From positions 1 to 34,696 of the forward strand of contig CALJYH010000087.1 of the NCBI GenBank assembly GCA_937984095.1: 34,696 nt of DNA, given 5' to 3'. The position numbers and the translations under genes were made by a program. The DNA comes from an uncultured Gammaproteobacteria bacterium (lineage in GTDB: Bacteria > Pseudomonadota > Gammaproteobacteria > GCA-001735895). Under the pieces are notes generated by a model. That model had not been told where the DNA came from. It made no database searches and worked only from the letters and a program-made list of their open reading frames with translations. Position 1 is the first letter of the stretch; the number at the start of each line of letters is the position of its first letter. Below are positions 24,184-33,675 of this stretch, one piece after another.

Positions 24184-25560
24184 TTACCGCTTATTCAAAT
24201 GATAACAAGGGATATAGGTTTTGCCAGGCACTTTCATGCGTTGTTGATCGACAAAGGAATGCAGTAAATCGTCCAGCGATTGCATGATATTTTTTTCACC
24301 ACTAATATCAAAAGGTCCGTGTTTCTCGATCCGCTGGATACCATCGGCTTTTACATTACCCGCTACTATGGCCGAAAATGCACGGCGCAGATCGGCCGCG
24401 AGTAAATGCAAGGGCTGGTCGCGGCTGATGCTCAGCGCGGCAACATTTTCATGGTTTGGTTCAAACGGTTTTTGAAACTGGTGATCGATATTCAAGATCC
24501 AGTTGAAATAATAGGCATCAGAATGCTCGCGCCGGAAGTTACGCACCGATTCCAATCCGGCTGCCATTTCACGTGCGACCTTGACAGGGTCATCAATGAT
24601 GATGCTGTAGTGTTCCTGCGCCTCAGGTCCAAGTGTCAGCTTGATGAACTCGTCTATTTGTTTGAAATAATCCCTGGAGCTGGCAGGGCCGCTTAGAATC
24701 AAAGGGAATGGTATATGCTGATTCGCCGGATTCAGCAGGATGCCCAGGACGAAGAGGATTTCCTCGGCGGTACCGACCCCTCCTGGAAACACGACGATCC
24801 CATGGCCGGCGCGCACGAAAGCTTCGAGTCGTTTTTCAATATCCGGCAGAATGACGAGCTCGTTGACGATCGGGTTGGGGGATTCGGCGGCGATAATACC
24901 TGGCTCGGTCAGTCCGACATAGCGACCCCGGCGGATACGCTGCTTGTTGTGACCGATCGCAGCGCCTTTCATCGGTGCTTTCATGGCTCCGGGACCACAG
25001 CCGGTACAGACATTCAAATTGCGCAGGCCTAGCTGATAGCCCACACCTTTACAGTAGTCGTATTCGACTCGACCAATCGAATGTCCACCCCAGCAGACGA
25101 CCAGGCTTGGCTCGATCTCCGGAACGAGTATGCGAGCGTTGCGCAGAATATGAAACACCACGTTGGTGATTCCCTCACTGGTGTTAATGTCGAAGATCTG
25201 ATTGGAAACGATTTTGTTTTTGACGTACGAAACGTCCCGTAATACGGCGAATAATTGTTCCTGAATTCCGATAATGACCTTGCCATCGACAAAGGCACTT
25301 TCGGGTGCATTTTTGATCTCGAGCTTAAGCCCGCGCTCCTGCTGTACCACGCGAATTTCGAAGTCACGATAACGCTCGAGTACCTCACGTGCGTCATCGG
25401 TGGTACTGTCGACATTCAATACGGCGAGCGAGCAACGCCGAAACGTTTCATAAAGACCATCATCCTTGTTGCCCTGTTTTAGCTGGCTTACCTCGAGCTG
25501 TGACAGGATATCCATGTTACCGCGGGGTGTAAGCCGTGTTATTTCCGTGTTTTTAGTCAT
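24184..25560 (-). CDS. ppnN: Nucleotide 5'-monophosphate nucleosidase PpnN (LOG family)
   Basis: A protein of 458 residues, close to the 454 of E. coli PpnN. The central LOG domain has GGHSIGR (158-164), GCGPGAMKAPMKGA (187-200) and the nucleotide-site motif PGGVGTAEE (259-267). N- and C-terminal extensions of the PpnN type flank it. PpnN hydrolyses purine nucleoside monophosphates to base and ribose-5-phosphate and is tuned by (p)ppGpp in E. coli. It is divergent from the gene at 25618 across 57 nt. Confidence 0.93.
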   Translation of the reverse strand: MTKNTEITRLTPRGNMDILSQLEVSQLKQGNKDDGLYETFRRCSLAVLNVDSTTDDAREVLERYRDFEIRVVQQERGLKLEIKNAPESAFVDGKVIIGIQEQLFAVLRDVSYVKNKIVSNQIFDINTSEGITNVVFHILRNARILVPEIEPSLVVCWGGHSIGRVEYDYCKGVGYQLGLRNLNVCTGCGPGAMKAPMKGAAIGHNKQRIRRGRYVGLTEPGIIAAESPNPIVNELVILPDIEKRLEAFVRAGHGIVVFPGGVGTAEEILFVLGILLNPANQHIPFPLILSGPASSRDYFKQIDEFIKLTLGPEAQEHYSIIIDDPVKVAREMAAGLESVRNFRREHSDAYYFNWILNIDHQFQKPFEPNHENVAALSISRDQPLHLLAADLRRAFSAIVAGNVKADGIQRIEKHGPFDISGEKNIMQSLDDLLHSFVDQQRMKVPGKTYIPCYHLNKR

Positions 25561-25617
25561 CGTTCAGAGTGTTAAAATTTCGTCTATAGTATAGTTCAGT
25601 AGCTAAGGAATCATGAC

Positions 25618-26211
25618 ATGAGTGATCAATTATTCGAAGTCGCGTTTTCAGGCCAGATTAGTGAAGGTGCGAATCTGGAAGAAGTTAAGGCCAGGATCGG
25701 CAAAATGTTCAATGCTGATGACACCAAGTTGGCGCAACTGTTTTCCGGCAAGCGAATTGTAATCAAGAAAAATATCGATCAGGCTACTGCCGCGAAGTAT
25801 AAAACAGCGCTTAATCGTGCCGGTGCCGAGTGTGAGATCAGTTCACCGGGTGGTGAGGCAACCGCAGCAGCTCAGCCAACGGCTGCAATGCCTGCTACCG
25901 CACCTGCTCACGCTGAACCTGCAGCTAAATCGGCACCGGTCTCGGCTGAATACGAAACCAGCTACGACGGCGAAGTTGCTCCCCCACCGAAAACCGATCC
26001 GCTTGGTATAACAGGGGATCAGATTGAAGACCTGGCTGTATCGATCGCGCCGGTTGGCAGTGAACTGCAGGATGAATACAAACAACCCGAAGAGCCCGAT
26101 ATCGATGTTACCGGTTTTGATATTGCGCCGGTGGGCAGCGATCTCAGCGACGCCAAGAAGGAGCAGGAACCACCACCACCTGACACCAGTGGTATCACCC
26201 TGGCCGACTAA
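25618..26211 (+). CDS. Unknown protein with compact N-terminal domain and IAPVGS repeats
   Basis: A 197-residue acidic protein. Residues 1-78 look like a beta-alpha-alpha-beta-alpha-beta unit (FEVAFSG, LEEVKARIGKMF, KRIVIKK, ATAAKYKTALNRAG, AECEI), reminiscent of the L7/L12 C-terminal fold. An Ala/Pro-rich linker follows to about 110, then a tail with two copies of IAPVGS(E/D)L-D, separated by acidic PxxDxxG spacers. No signal peptide or membrane segment is seen. I recall similar N-terminal domains in gammaproteobacterial hypothetical proteins but no function. Confidence 0.75.
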   Translation: MSDQLFEVAFSGQISEGANLEEVKARIGKMFNADDTKLAQLFSGKRIVIKKNIDQATAAKYKTALNRAGAECEISSPGGEATAAAQPTAAMPATAPAHAEPAAKSAPVSAEYETSYDGEVAPPPKTDPLGITGDQIEDLAVSIAPVGSELQDEYKQPEEPDIDVTGFDIAPVGSDLSDAKKEQEPPPPDTSGITLAD

Positions 26212-26218
26212 ACCCTGT

Positions 26219-27637
26219 TTAAAGCATATCGGAAGCGTAGTCTGCGAGGCGCGAGCGCTCAACATTCATCAAAGTGATATGTCCACTGTGTTCCCAGTGT
26301 TTGAAACGATCAACTACATATGTCATGCCGGAAGTGGTTTCGGTCAGGTAGGGTGTATCGATCTGCTTGAGGTTGCCAAGGCAAACGATCTTGGTACCGG
26401 TACCGCTGCGTGTAATTAGCGTTTTCATTTGCTTCGAAGTCAGGTTTTGCGCCTCGTCGATAATAATGAACTTGTTCTGGAAGGTGCGTCCGCGCATGAA
26501 GTTAAGTGATCGGATCTTGATGCGGTTGCGCAGTAAATCGTTAGTCGCGGCCTGTTCCCAGGAATCTTTTTGATCACTGCCGGTAAGCACTTCCATATTG
26601 TCCATCAAAGCACCCATCCAGGGCGTCATTTTCTCTTCTTCCGTGCCGGGCAGAAAACCGATATCTTCGCCAATCGGGATCGTCACGCGGGTCATTATGA
26701 TTTCCTTGTAAAGGCCCTGGTCCAGCGTCTGGGTCAAACCCGCAGCCAGTGCCAGCAGGGTTTTACCGGTACCGGCGCTGCCCGATAGTGTGACAAAGTC
26801 GATTTCCGGGTCCATTAACAAATTTAGCGCAAAATTTTGCTCACGGTTACGCGCCATAATGCCCCAGACTGAATGGCGCTGGCCGTAGTAGTTCTGGCAA
26901 ACTTCGATCAGGAATCCCTTCTCGTTTTTCCTGCGCACGATAGCCTCGAATTCACGATCAATATAGATGAACTGATTTGGGTACCACTCTTCGCCGCTCA
27001 GGCTTTGTACTTCGTAGTAGGCCTTGCCTTCTTCCTGCCAGCTTTCGATTTGCTTGCCGTGAGCCTCCCAGAAGTCGCTGGCAAGCGCACATGAACCGTT
27101 GAACAGCAGATCCAGGTCATCGACTACCCGGTCATTGGCATAGTCCTCGGCCTTGATGCCGAGGATTGTCGCCTTGATGCGCAGGTTGATATCTTTTGAA
27201 ATCAGGACAATTTCGTGATTCCTGACTTCATCTTTGAGCGAGATGATTGTATTCAGAATCGAATTGTCATTTTTATTCCCCGGCAACGATTCCGGCAGAT
27301 TGGAGCCGTGTGCCTGGGTCTGGAAAAAAAGTCGTCCGCTGCACTTGTAAGGTTCTTCCGCGGCACTGAACTGGTTGAGTTGCAAACCCTGTTCGATAAT
27401 GATCTCTTTTTGCGCGTTCAGTAGTTCGTCGATAAAACGGTTGGTTTGACGTACGTTGCGTGCGACTTCCGAGACCCCGAGTTTGGCATTATCCAGTTCT
27501 TCGAGCACGGTCATCGGCAGGTAGACGTGGTGTTCCTGAAATTTGAAGAGGGCCGAGGGGTCGTGCATCAAAACGTTGGTATCAAGCACGAAAATTTTAA
27601 TATCGGGGCCGGAATCGGCGAGTACTACGGGTGACAT
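26219..27637 (-). CDS. PIN-PhoH fusion ATPase (YlaK-like)
   Basis: A 472-residue protein. The N-terminal PIN nuclease domain carries LDTNVLMHDP (Asp19) and SKDINLRIKA (Asp149). The C-terminal PhoH P-loop domain carries Walker A GSAGTGKT (286-293) and Walker B IIIDEAQN (391-398). PIN-PhoH proteins are ATP-dependent RNA helicase-ribonucleases in actinobacterial toxin-antitoxin-like loci, while proteobacterial housekeeping copies are less well understood. It converges with the gene at 25618, leaving 7 nt between stops. Confidence 0.9.
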   Translation of the reverse strand: MSPVVLADSGPDIKIFVLDTNVLMHDPSALFKFQEHHVYLPMTVLEELDNAKLGVSEVARNVRQTNRFIDELLNAQKEIIIEQGLQLNQFSAAEEPYKCSGRLFFQTQAHGSNLPESLPGNKNDNSILNTIISLKDEVRNHEIVLISKDINLRIKATILGIKAEDYANDRVVDDLDLLFNGSCALASDFWEAHGKQIESWQEEGKAYYEVQSLSGEEWYPNQFIYIDREFEAIVRRKNEKGFLIEVCQNYYGQRHSVWGIMARNREQNFALNLLMDPEIDFVTLSGSAGTGKTLLALAAGLTQTLDQGLYKEIIMTRVTIPIGEDIGFLPGTEEEKMTPWMGALMDNMEVLTGSDQKDSWEQAATNDLLRNRIKIRSLNFMRGRTFQNKFIIIDEAQNLTSKQMKTLITRSGTGTKIVCLGNLKQIDTPYLTETTSGMTYVVDRFKHWEHSGHITLMNVERSRLADYASDML

Positions 27638-27812
27638 AAAGCAAACTCTTGGGTGACGATTAATGGTAATTCAATCGGTTTGAACATGCACTAGATTTGT
27701 GTCAACAATCAGGTTTTAGGAATTGAATCAGCACTACCTACTGCAGGATTCGAACGAAAACGGGACGCTTGAAGAAACCAGAGCAATTGTTTCGGCTGGC
27801 CAGGCACGATTA

Positions 27813-27836
27813 TCCTGCGTACCATTTCGCGCAGGA
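27813..27836 (+). other. Small hairpin in the leader of the CoA-transferase gene
   Basis: TCCTGCG (27813-27819) and CGCAGGA (27830-27836) form a perfect 7-bp stem with a 10-nt loop, ending 13 nt before the GAGGTG ribosome site. It may be a leader structure. The rest of the 223-nt gap (27638-27860) between the divergent phoH and CoA-transferase genes shows nothing I can name. Confidence 0.35.
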
Positions 27837-27860
27837 CATTTTATTTAACCGAGGTGTTTT

Positions 27861-29057
27861 ATGAAGTCATCGGGACCGCTTGCGGGGTATCGGGTTATTG
27901 AACTGGGGCAGCTACTGGCGGGACCGTTTGCCGGATGCATGCTGGGTTATTTTGGTGCAGAGGTGATCAAGATTGAACCACCTAACGGCGGTGATCCTAT
28001 TCGGCGCTGGCGTGAAATGCGCGGTGATACTTCGTTGTGGTGGCGTTCGCTGGCGCGCAACAAGAAATTTGTAACCATAGATTTAAAGGCCGATCAGGGC
28101 GTTGACCTGGTGCGTCAGCTGATCGAAAAAGCCGATGTGGTAATTGAAAACTTCAGACCCGGCGTGGTCGAGCAGTGGGGTCTTGGCCCGGAGGATTTTA
28201 AGGATAGTAATCCAGGACTGGTGTACGCTCGTATATCTGGCTATGGACAGGACGGCCCCTACGCAAGCAAGCCCGGTTTTGCCTCGGTTTGCGAAGGTAT
28301 GAGCGGTTTTCGTTATGTCAACGGCCACCCGGGAGAGGCGCCGGTGCGACCTAATCTCAGCATCGGGGATACGATTTCAGGGATCCACGCTGCGCTAGGC
28401 ATTACCATGGCGCTGTTGGAGAAGCAGTCGAGTGGAGCTGGGCAGGTCGTTGATGTGGCGTTGGTCGAATCGATGTTTAACCTGATGGAAGCGATAGTAC
28501 CGGAGTACGATGGTAACGGCGTAATTCGCGAACCCTCGGGTAGTACCGTTACCGGGATCGTGCCGACCAATACCTACCGTTGCCGTGACGGCAAGTTTAT
28601 CGTCATTGGCGGCAACGGTGATTCGATTTTTCGGCGCCTGATGGTTGTGGCGGGCCATCCGGAAATGGCCGATGATCCGCGTCTGACGTCTAACCCGGGT
28701 CGGGTGAAACACGAAGTCGAAATAGATTCAGTGTTATCACAATGGTGTGCCGCTAACGAATCCCGAGATCTGCTTGATAAACTCGATCAGGCCAGAGTGC
28801 CGGCCGGTCCGATCTACAATGCCGAGGATATGCTCAATGATGAACATTTCAATGCCCGTGGATTGTTCGAAACTGTTGAGATTGACGGACAGCCCTTAAA
28901 AATTCCGGCGTTGGTGCCCAGGCTTTCGCGTACGCCTGGCGCCACACGGTGGCCGGGTGGTGAACTGGGGCATGATAATCGTGAGATACTTAAAGGATTG
29001 CTGGGCTTAAACGAGCGCCAACTTGAAGAGCTCAAATCTGCTGCCGTGATTGCTTAG
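27861..29057 (+). CDS. Class III (CaiB/BaiF) CoA-transferase
   Basis: A 398-residue family III CoA-transferase of normal single-domain length. VIELGQLLAGPFAG (13-26), the VIKIEPP segment (35-41) and IGDTISG containing the probable catalytic Asp170 are all present, and GRGLFE-like text occurs late. These enzymes transfer CoA between carboxylic acids. Although the DMSP lyase DddD also belongs to class III, it is a double-length protein, so this is not DddD. A GAGGTG site precedes the ATG. Substrates are unknown. Confidence 0.9.
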   Translation: MKSSGPLAGYRVIELGQLLAGPFAGCMLGYFGAEVIKIEPPNGGDPIRRWREMRGDTSLWWRSLARNKKFVTIDLKADQGVDLVRQLIEKADVVIENFRPGVVEQWGLGPEDFKDSNPGLVYARISGYGQDGPYASKPGFASVCEGMSGFRYVNGHPGEAPVRPNLSIGDTISGIHAALGITMALLEKQSSGAGQVVDVALVESMFNLMEAIVPEYDGNGVIREPSGSTVTGIVPTNTYRCRDGKFIVIGGNGDSIFRRLMVVAGHPEMADDPRLTSNPGRVKHEVEIDSVLSQWCAANESRDLLDKLDQARVPAGPIYNAEDMLNDEHFNARGLFETVEIDGQPLKIPALVPRLSRTPGATRWPGGELGHDNREILKGLLGLNERQLEELKSAAVIA

Positions 29058-29114
29058 ATGGGTGTCACGGGGAGCTTAAAATTGATTGCCAGGTTAAAAG
29101 ATTGAGGTGAAGAG

Positions 29115-29558
29115 ATGCAAAAATTGACAATATCCGTAATAGTGCTGGCGCTCGCCAGTTTTGGTTTAGCCCCGGTTTATGCCGATGGTGGTGATAGTGG
29201 AGGTGGTTCCCGGCTAGCGCCGTTCCAGAAGCTGATCAAAAGTGAAAAATACCAGCAGGCGATTATCGAACTCGACGAGGCTCTAAGTGACTCGCCCGAT
29301 GATGCCGACTTGTTGAACCTGGTGGCCTACAGTCATCGCAAACTGGGTCACTTTGAGATCGCATTAGAGAATTACCAGAAAGCATTGAAAATTGATGCCG
29401 AGCATCGTGGCGCCAATGAATACCTGGGCGAGCTTTACCTGCAACTCGGACAGCCTGAAAAAGCCGAGGAGCGGCTTGCTGTTCTGGATAAGGAATGCTT
29501 TTTCGGCTGCGAAGAATATGACGAGTTGAAACAGGCAATCGAGGAATACCGGAAATAA
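29115..29558 (+). CDS. Secreted tetratricopeptide-repeat protein
   Basis: A 147-residue protein with a Sec signal peptide (hydrophobic residues 4-20, probable cleavage after VYA at about 23) and a Gly/Ser-rich linker. About three TPR units follow (ALSDSPDDADLLNLVAYSHRKLG, FEIALENYQKALKIDAEHRGA and a third). Two cysteines sit late in CFFGC and could form a disulfide. It is probably a periplasmic scaffold. It lies 57 nt after the CoA-transferase, with a GAGGTGAAGAG ribosome site. Confidence 0.8.
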   Translation: MQKLTISVIVLALASFGLAPVYADGGDSGGGSRLAPFQKLIKSEKYQQAIIELDEALSDSPDDADLLNLVAYSHRKLGHFEIALENYQKALKIDAEHRGANEYLGELYLQLGQPEKAEERLAVLDKECFFGCEEYDELKQAIEEYRK

Positions 29559-29624
29559 AATCTTTTAGAGGGAACACCAATTCACCCGCAACGAGGCGCT
29601 GGTATTTCGTGATAAGCTAACGCG

Positions 29625-30584
29625 GTGATTTATTACCGTGAATTAAGCCTGGACCGGGCCAGCGAGTCACGCAAAGACCGTGAATGGCTCGAACAGCAGT
29701 GGGCCAGACAGCAGTGTCGTGTTTTTATCGTAAAAAACGATAAAAGCCTGATGTGCTGGAATGACCGAAAGCAGGACATCCCGGAAGTCATTCATTTCCC
29801 AAAAGCCGAAATTGAAAACCTGACAGACGAATCCGAGCAGCGAGTGTTCCTCGGCCTGGATCGTCATGGTCCGATATTCGCACTAGATGTTTCCGCTCAC
29901 GATGATGATACGCTCGTGGATTTTGTTGGTGGCAACGAATTCATCGATCTGCGGGATGTTGGCTGGCTACTGGATTCCCAGCAGGCCGCCCAACTCGCCT
30001 ATGCCAGGGGATTGCTTTTCTGGAATCGGAATCACCGCTACTGCGGTATTTGCGGTAGTCCGACGCAAAGCGAAAACGGCGGCCACATGCGCCGTTGTAC
30101 TAATAGCAGTTGTGCCCGCATGCATTTTCCGCGTACCGACCCGGCGGTAATCATGTTGGTCGAAGATCGTTCGGATCCAAAAAACCCACGTTGTCTGCTA
30201 GCGCGCAACTCGCGCTTTCCGAGCCGCATGATGTCGACACTGGCAGGTTTCGTAGATCCGCTGGAAAGTCTGGAAGAGACGGTCGCGCGTGAAGTTTTCG
30301 AAGAATGTGGCATCAAGGTGGGAAAAATCGAGTACCAGGCCTCCCAGCCCTGGCCCTTTCCGTCTTCCATCATGCTGGGGTTCAGGGCCGAGGCACTGAC
30401 CCGGGATATCACGGTGGACGGTGACGAAATCGAAGAAGCCTACTGGTTCGAAGCCGAGCAGTTAAAAGAGTTTGGGGAGTGGGGTGATGACGGAGATTCT
30501 TTCTGTCTACCGAGGCAAGATTCGATCGCTCGTTACCTGGTGAACTCGTGGATGAACGAAGTGCTGGAGGCTAAAGCTCGTTGA
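29625..30584 (+). CDS. nudC: NAD+ diphosphatase / NADH pyrophosphatase
   Basis: A protein of 319 residues from a GTG start. A zinc ribbon is formed by Cys140, Cys143, Cys158 and Cys163 (RYCGIC...RCTNSSC). The Nudix box runs from about 208 to 230 (GFVDPLESLEETVAREVFEECG) and is followed by the NADH-pyrophosphatase signature SQPWPFPSS (240-248). It cleaves NAD(H) to NMN(H) and AMP, and E. coli NudC also removes NAD caps from RNA. The second cysteine pair is spaced CX4C. It converges with the RND gene. Confidence 0.93.
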   Translation: MIYYRELSLDRASESRKDREWLEQQWARQQCRVFIVKNDKSLMCWNDRKQDIPEVIHFPKAEIENLTDESEQRVFLGLDRHGPIFALDVSAHDDDTLVDFVGGNEFIDLRDVGWLLDSQQAAQLAYARGLLFWNRNHRYCGICGSPTQSENGGHMRRCTNSSCARMHFPRTDPAVIMLVEDRSDPKNPRCLLARNSRFPSRMMSTLAGFVDPLESLEETVAREVFEECGIKVGKIEYQASQPWPFPSSIMLGFRAEALTRDITVDGDEIEEAYWFEAEQLKEFGEWGDDGDSFCLPRQDSIARYLVNSWMNEVLEAKAR

Positions 30585-30597
30585 ACTGCGCGATCCG

Positions 30598-33500
30598 TTA
30601 AACTAATTGAGATGCCAGCAGTTCCTGGTGTTCATCTGCTTTCACCGGGCGATGATCAGCGGCAAAGAAAGTGTAAATCACCGGTAGCACGAACAGGGTG
30701 AACAGGGTGCCGATTGCAAATCCGCACACAATGGTGATCCCAATCGATTGTCGGCTCGCTGCACCCGCACCGCTCGCGACAACCAGCGGCATGATACCGA
30801 TAATCGTGGAAAAGGAAGTCATCAGGATTGGTCGTAGTCGGATTGAGGCGGCCTTGATTACGGCCTCGACCGGTGACAGGTTATCGTTTTTCTGCATTTC
30901 GTTGGCAAATTCGACAATCAGGATGCCGTGCTTGCTGACCAACCCAATTAGTGTAATCAAACCAACCTGACTATAAATATTCATCGACACCTGCGACAGG
31001 AACATCGGTATCAGAGCCCCAAACATTGCCAGTGGTACCGTTGTCAGGATAATGAACGGGTCACGCAGACTCTCGTATTGCGCGGCCAGTACCAGGAATA
31101 CGATGACAATTGCGAAGCCAAACGTGAGTGCCAGTACCGATCCCTCCTTGATCAGCTGGCGCGACTGTCCCTGGTAGTCGAAGGTATAACCCGCCGGTGC
31201 AACTTGTTCAGTTATTTCACGCAGTACCTGCAACGCCTCGCCAAGCGGCACGCCCGGCACCGCATCGATTTTGGCGGCGTTTTGTTGCTGAAACTGCACC
31301 AGTTCACGGGGTACCGAGGTATAGTCAATGTCAACCAGCGTTGACAGGTTGATTTGTTCGCCCCGGTCGGAGTAGACAAAATACTGGCCGACGATTTCGG
31401 CATTTTGACGTTCCTCGCGTCGCGCCTGTGGGATGATCTTGTAACTGCGTCCGGCCAGGTTGAAGCGGCTGACATAGCCTTCAGCCAGGATCACACCCAG
31501 GGTCTGACCGATTTCACGCATCGAAATACCCATTGAGTCGGCGCGGTCTCGATTTATCGTGACCCGTATTTCCGGTTTGCTGAAATTGAAGTCACTTTTA
31601 ATGAAGAAAAACTTGCCACTCTCGCGGGCTTTGTTAAGAATTTGCTGGACCACGCCATATAACTGATCGTAGCCTTGTTGGGTTTTGAGAATGAATTCGA
31701 CCGGGGTGTTACCACTGGCACCGGGTAGCGAGGGTGGATTAAACGCAAAACTTTGCAACCCGGGCTGTTGATCTAGCGCCTGCTGGATTTCCGGAATCAT
31801 TTCGATCGAAGTCAGGTTGCGATCCTCCCATGGCTTGAGCAGCATGCCAGCGAAGGATACCGTAGGCCCGGCAAAGCCGTTCGCCATGAAAGACGATTGA
31901 TACTCATCTTCGTAGTTGCGGAATATATCGATGTAGGGTGCGGTGTACTTGTTCAGGTAGTCGAGGCTGCTGTGATCGGGTGCCTGCGAAAAGGTGAAGA
32001 TCACACCCTGGTCTTCTTCCGGTGCGAGTTCTGTCTGGATGAACTGGAACATGGACGCAAGCATTACGACCACGCCTATCACGAAGACAACCGTGACGGA
32101 GCGCGTTTTCAATGAGTTGGCAAGGGCATTTTCATAACGGCGATGTATACCCTCGAACAGATTGTTTACATAGCGGGCATAGGCGTTGTTGGAGATGGTA
32201 GGCTTGAGCAGCCGCGAACACATCATCGGCGACAGGGTCAGCGCGATAATGGTCGAAATGATAATCGTACCGACCAGGGTGAATGCGAACTCCTTGAACA
32301 ATACACCGGTGAGTCCGCCAAGCAGGCCAATCGGGGCGTAGACCACGCACAGTACGATCGTGGTAGCGATAACCGGCTTGGCAATTTCGCGCGCACCCTG
32401 CAACGCTGCCTGCAACGGTCGCAGGCCTTCACCGATATGACGGTATATGTTTTCCACTACCAGGATTGCATCATCGACTAGCAGGCCTATTGCCATAACC
32501 ATTGCCAGCAGTGTTAACAAATTGATCGAATATCCCATGATTTGCATGTAAAACAACACGCCGATGATAGACAGCGGGATAGTGACCAGCGGAATCATGG
32601 TGGAGCGGAAGGATCCCAGAAACAGGAAGATAACGACGACGACGATGAGAGAGGCTTGTGCCAGGGTAAAGATCACCTCGTTGATCGATGCCTGGATGAA
32701 TTCGGTAGAATCATAGGCAATCGCGACATTGAGGCCAGGTGGAAAAGAACTCTTCATCTTTTCCAGTTCGGCGGTAACCAGCTTGATCGTGGTTAACGGA
32801 TTACCATCGGTGGTGCCGTTAATACCAATGTAAATCGACGGTACGTTATCGAACATGACCAGCGAGTCATAGTTTTCGGCACCGAGCTCAATTTCGGCTA
32901 CGTCACCGAGACGAACCTTGTTATCCCCTTCTTCGCGGATGATGAAACGCTTGAAAATTTCCGGGTCACCGGTATCGGTCACCGCGTTGACGTCGGTTTG
33001 CACCAGTTGCCCTCGAGTCTGCCCGGCGGCTGACTGGTAATTTTCGTCGCTGATTGCATTGACAATATCGGCTGCCGAAACCCTTAACGCGGCCATGCGC
33101 ACCGGATCCATCCAGACTCGCATCGAGTAGGTTTTACCACCCAGGATTTCGGCCTGTGCGACTCCCTTGACGGTGGCCAGTGCGGGTTGAATCGTACGCA
33201 ACAGGTAATCGGTAACCTCAACGTCAGATAGCGTCTCGCTGTAGAAGCCATAGTAAGCCAGTGCGAAGCCTTCCGCCGATTGCTTGACAATGACCGGGTC
33301 TTCGGACTCAATCGGTAACTCTCCCCTGACCGACGAGACCTTGGTGCTGACCTCGGTCAGGGCTACATCTGCATCTACCCCGAGTTTCATATGCACTTCA
33401 ACGACTGAAACGCTGTTACTGCTACTGGAGCGCACGAAATCGATCCCCACGGTGCTCGAAACTGCCTGCTGGACCGGGGTGGTGATGAAGCCTTGTATCA

Positions 33501-33669
33501 ATTCGGCGCTGGCGCCGGGATAGGCGGTGGTGATCGTTATGATCGAGGTTTCGAGTTCAGGATACTGTCGGACCTGGGTATTGAAAAAGGCCTGCACACC
33601 GAGCAATACAATCAGCGTGCTGATCACCAGGGACAGCACCGGGCGCTTGATGAAATAATCGGTCAACAT
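30598..33669 (-). CDS. HAE1-family RND efflux transporter
   Basis: A 1023-residue inner-membrane pump. The N-terminus FIKRPVLSLVISTLIVLLG is the first transmembrane helix. Two large periplasmic loops and twelve predicted helices follow. The proton-relay aspartates Asp399-Asp400 lie in GLLVDDAILVVEN, equivalent to AcrB Asp407-Asp408. It is slightly shorter than AcrB. It exports hydrophobic or amphiphilic compounds using the proton gradient, with the adaptor encoded 6 nt upstream. No outer-membrane TolC-type gene is seen in the window. Confidence 0.92.
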   Translation of the reverse strand: MLTDYFIKRPVLSLVISTLIVLLGVQAFFNTQVRQYPELETSIITITTAYPGASAELIQGFITTPVQQAVSSTVGIDFVRSSSSNSVSVVEVHMKLGVDADVALTEVSTKVSSVRGELPIESEDPVIVKQSAEGFALAYYGFYSETLSDVEVTDYLLRTIQPALATVKGVAQAEILGGKTYSMRVWMDPVRMAALRVSAADIVNAISDENYQSAAGQTRGQLVQTDVNAVTDTGDPEIFKRFIIREEGDNKVRLGDVAEIELGAENYDSLVMFDNVPSIYIGINGTTDGNPLTTIKLVTAELEKMKSSFPPGLNVAIAYDSTEFIQASINEVIFTLAQASLIVVVVIFLFLGSFRSTMIPLVTIPLSIIGVLFYMQIMGYSINLLTLLAMVMAIGLLVDDAILVVENIYRHIGEGLRPLQAALQGAREIAKPVIATTIVLCVVYAPIGLLGGLTGVLFKEFAFTLVGTIIISTIIALTLSPMMCSRLLKPTISNNAYARYVNNLFEGIHRRYENALANSLKTRSVTVVFVIGVVVMLASMFQFIQTELAPEEDQGVIFTFSQAPDHSSLDYLNKYTAPYIDIFRNYEDEYQSSFMANGFAGPTVSFAGMLLKPWEDRNLTSIEMIPEIQQALDQQPGLQSFAFNPPSLPGASGNTPVEFILKTQQGYDQLYGVVQQILNKARESGKFFFIKSDFNFSKPEIRVTINRDRADSMGISMREIGQTLGVILAEGYVSRFNLAGRSYKIIPQARREERQNAEIVGQYFVYSDRGEQINLSTLVDIDYTSVPRELVQFQQQNAAKIDAVPGVPLGEALQVLREITEQVAPAGYTFDYQGQSRQLIKEGSVLALTFGFAIVIVFLVLAAQYESLRDPFIILTTVPLAMFGALIPMFLSQVSMNIYSQVGLITLIGLVSKHGILIVEFANEMQKNDNLSPVEAVIKAASIRLRPILMTSFSTIIGIMPLVVASGAGAASRQSIGITIVCGFAIGTLFTLFVLPVIYTFFAADHRPVKADEHQELLASQLV

Positions 33670-33675
33670 CGCGGG

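Noticed and set aside
27695-27709. ATTTGTGTCAACAAT as a third GntR operator upstream of the CoA-transferase gene
   Set aside because: The left half matches the operator but the right half does not (AACAAT against ACAAAT), and the inner inverted repeat has a 4-nt rather than 3-nt spacer. It was not called.
27740-27760. GTTCGAATCC on the minus strand resembling a tRNA T-loop, possibly a tRNA remnant or attachment site
   Set aside because: The flanking bases cannot form the 5-bp T stem, and no acceptor, D or anticodon arm is visible.
27861-29057. DMSP lyase DddD
   Set aside because: DddD is a double-length class III CoA-transferase. This protein has a single 398-residue domain.
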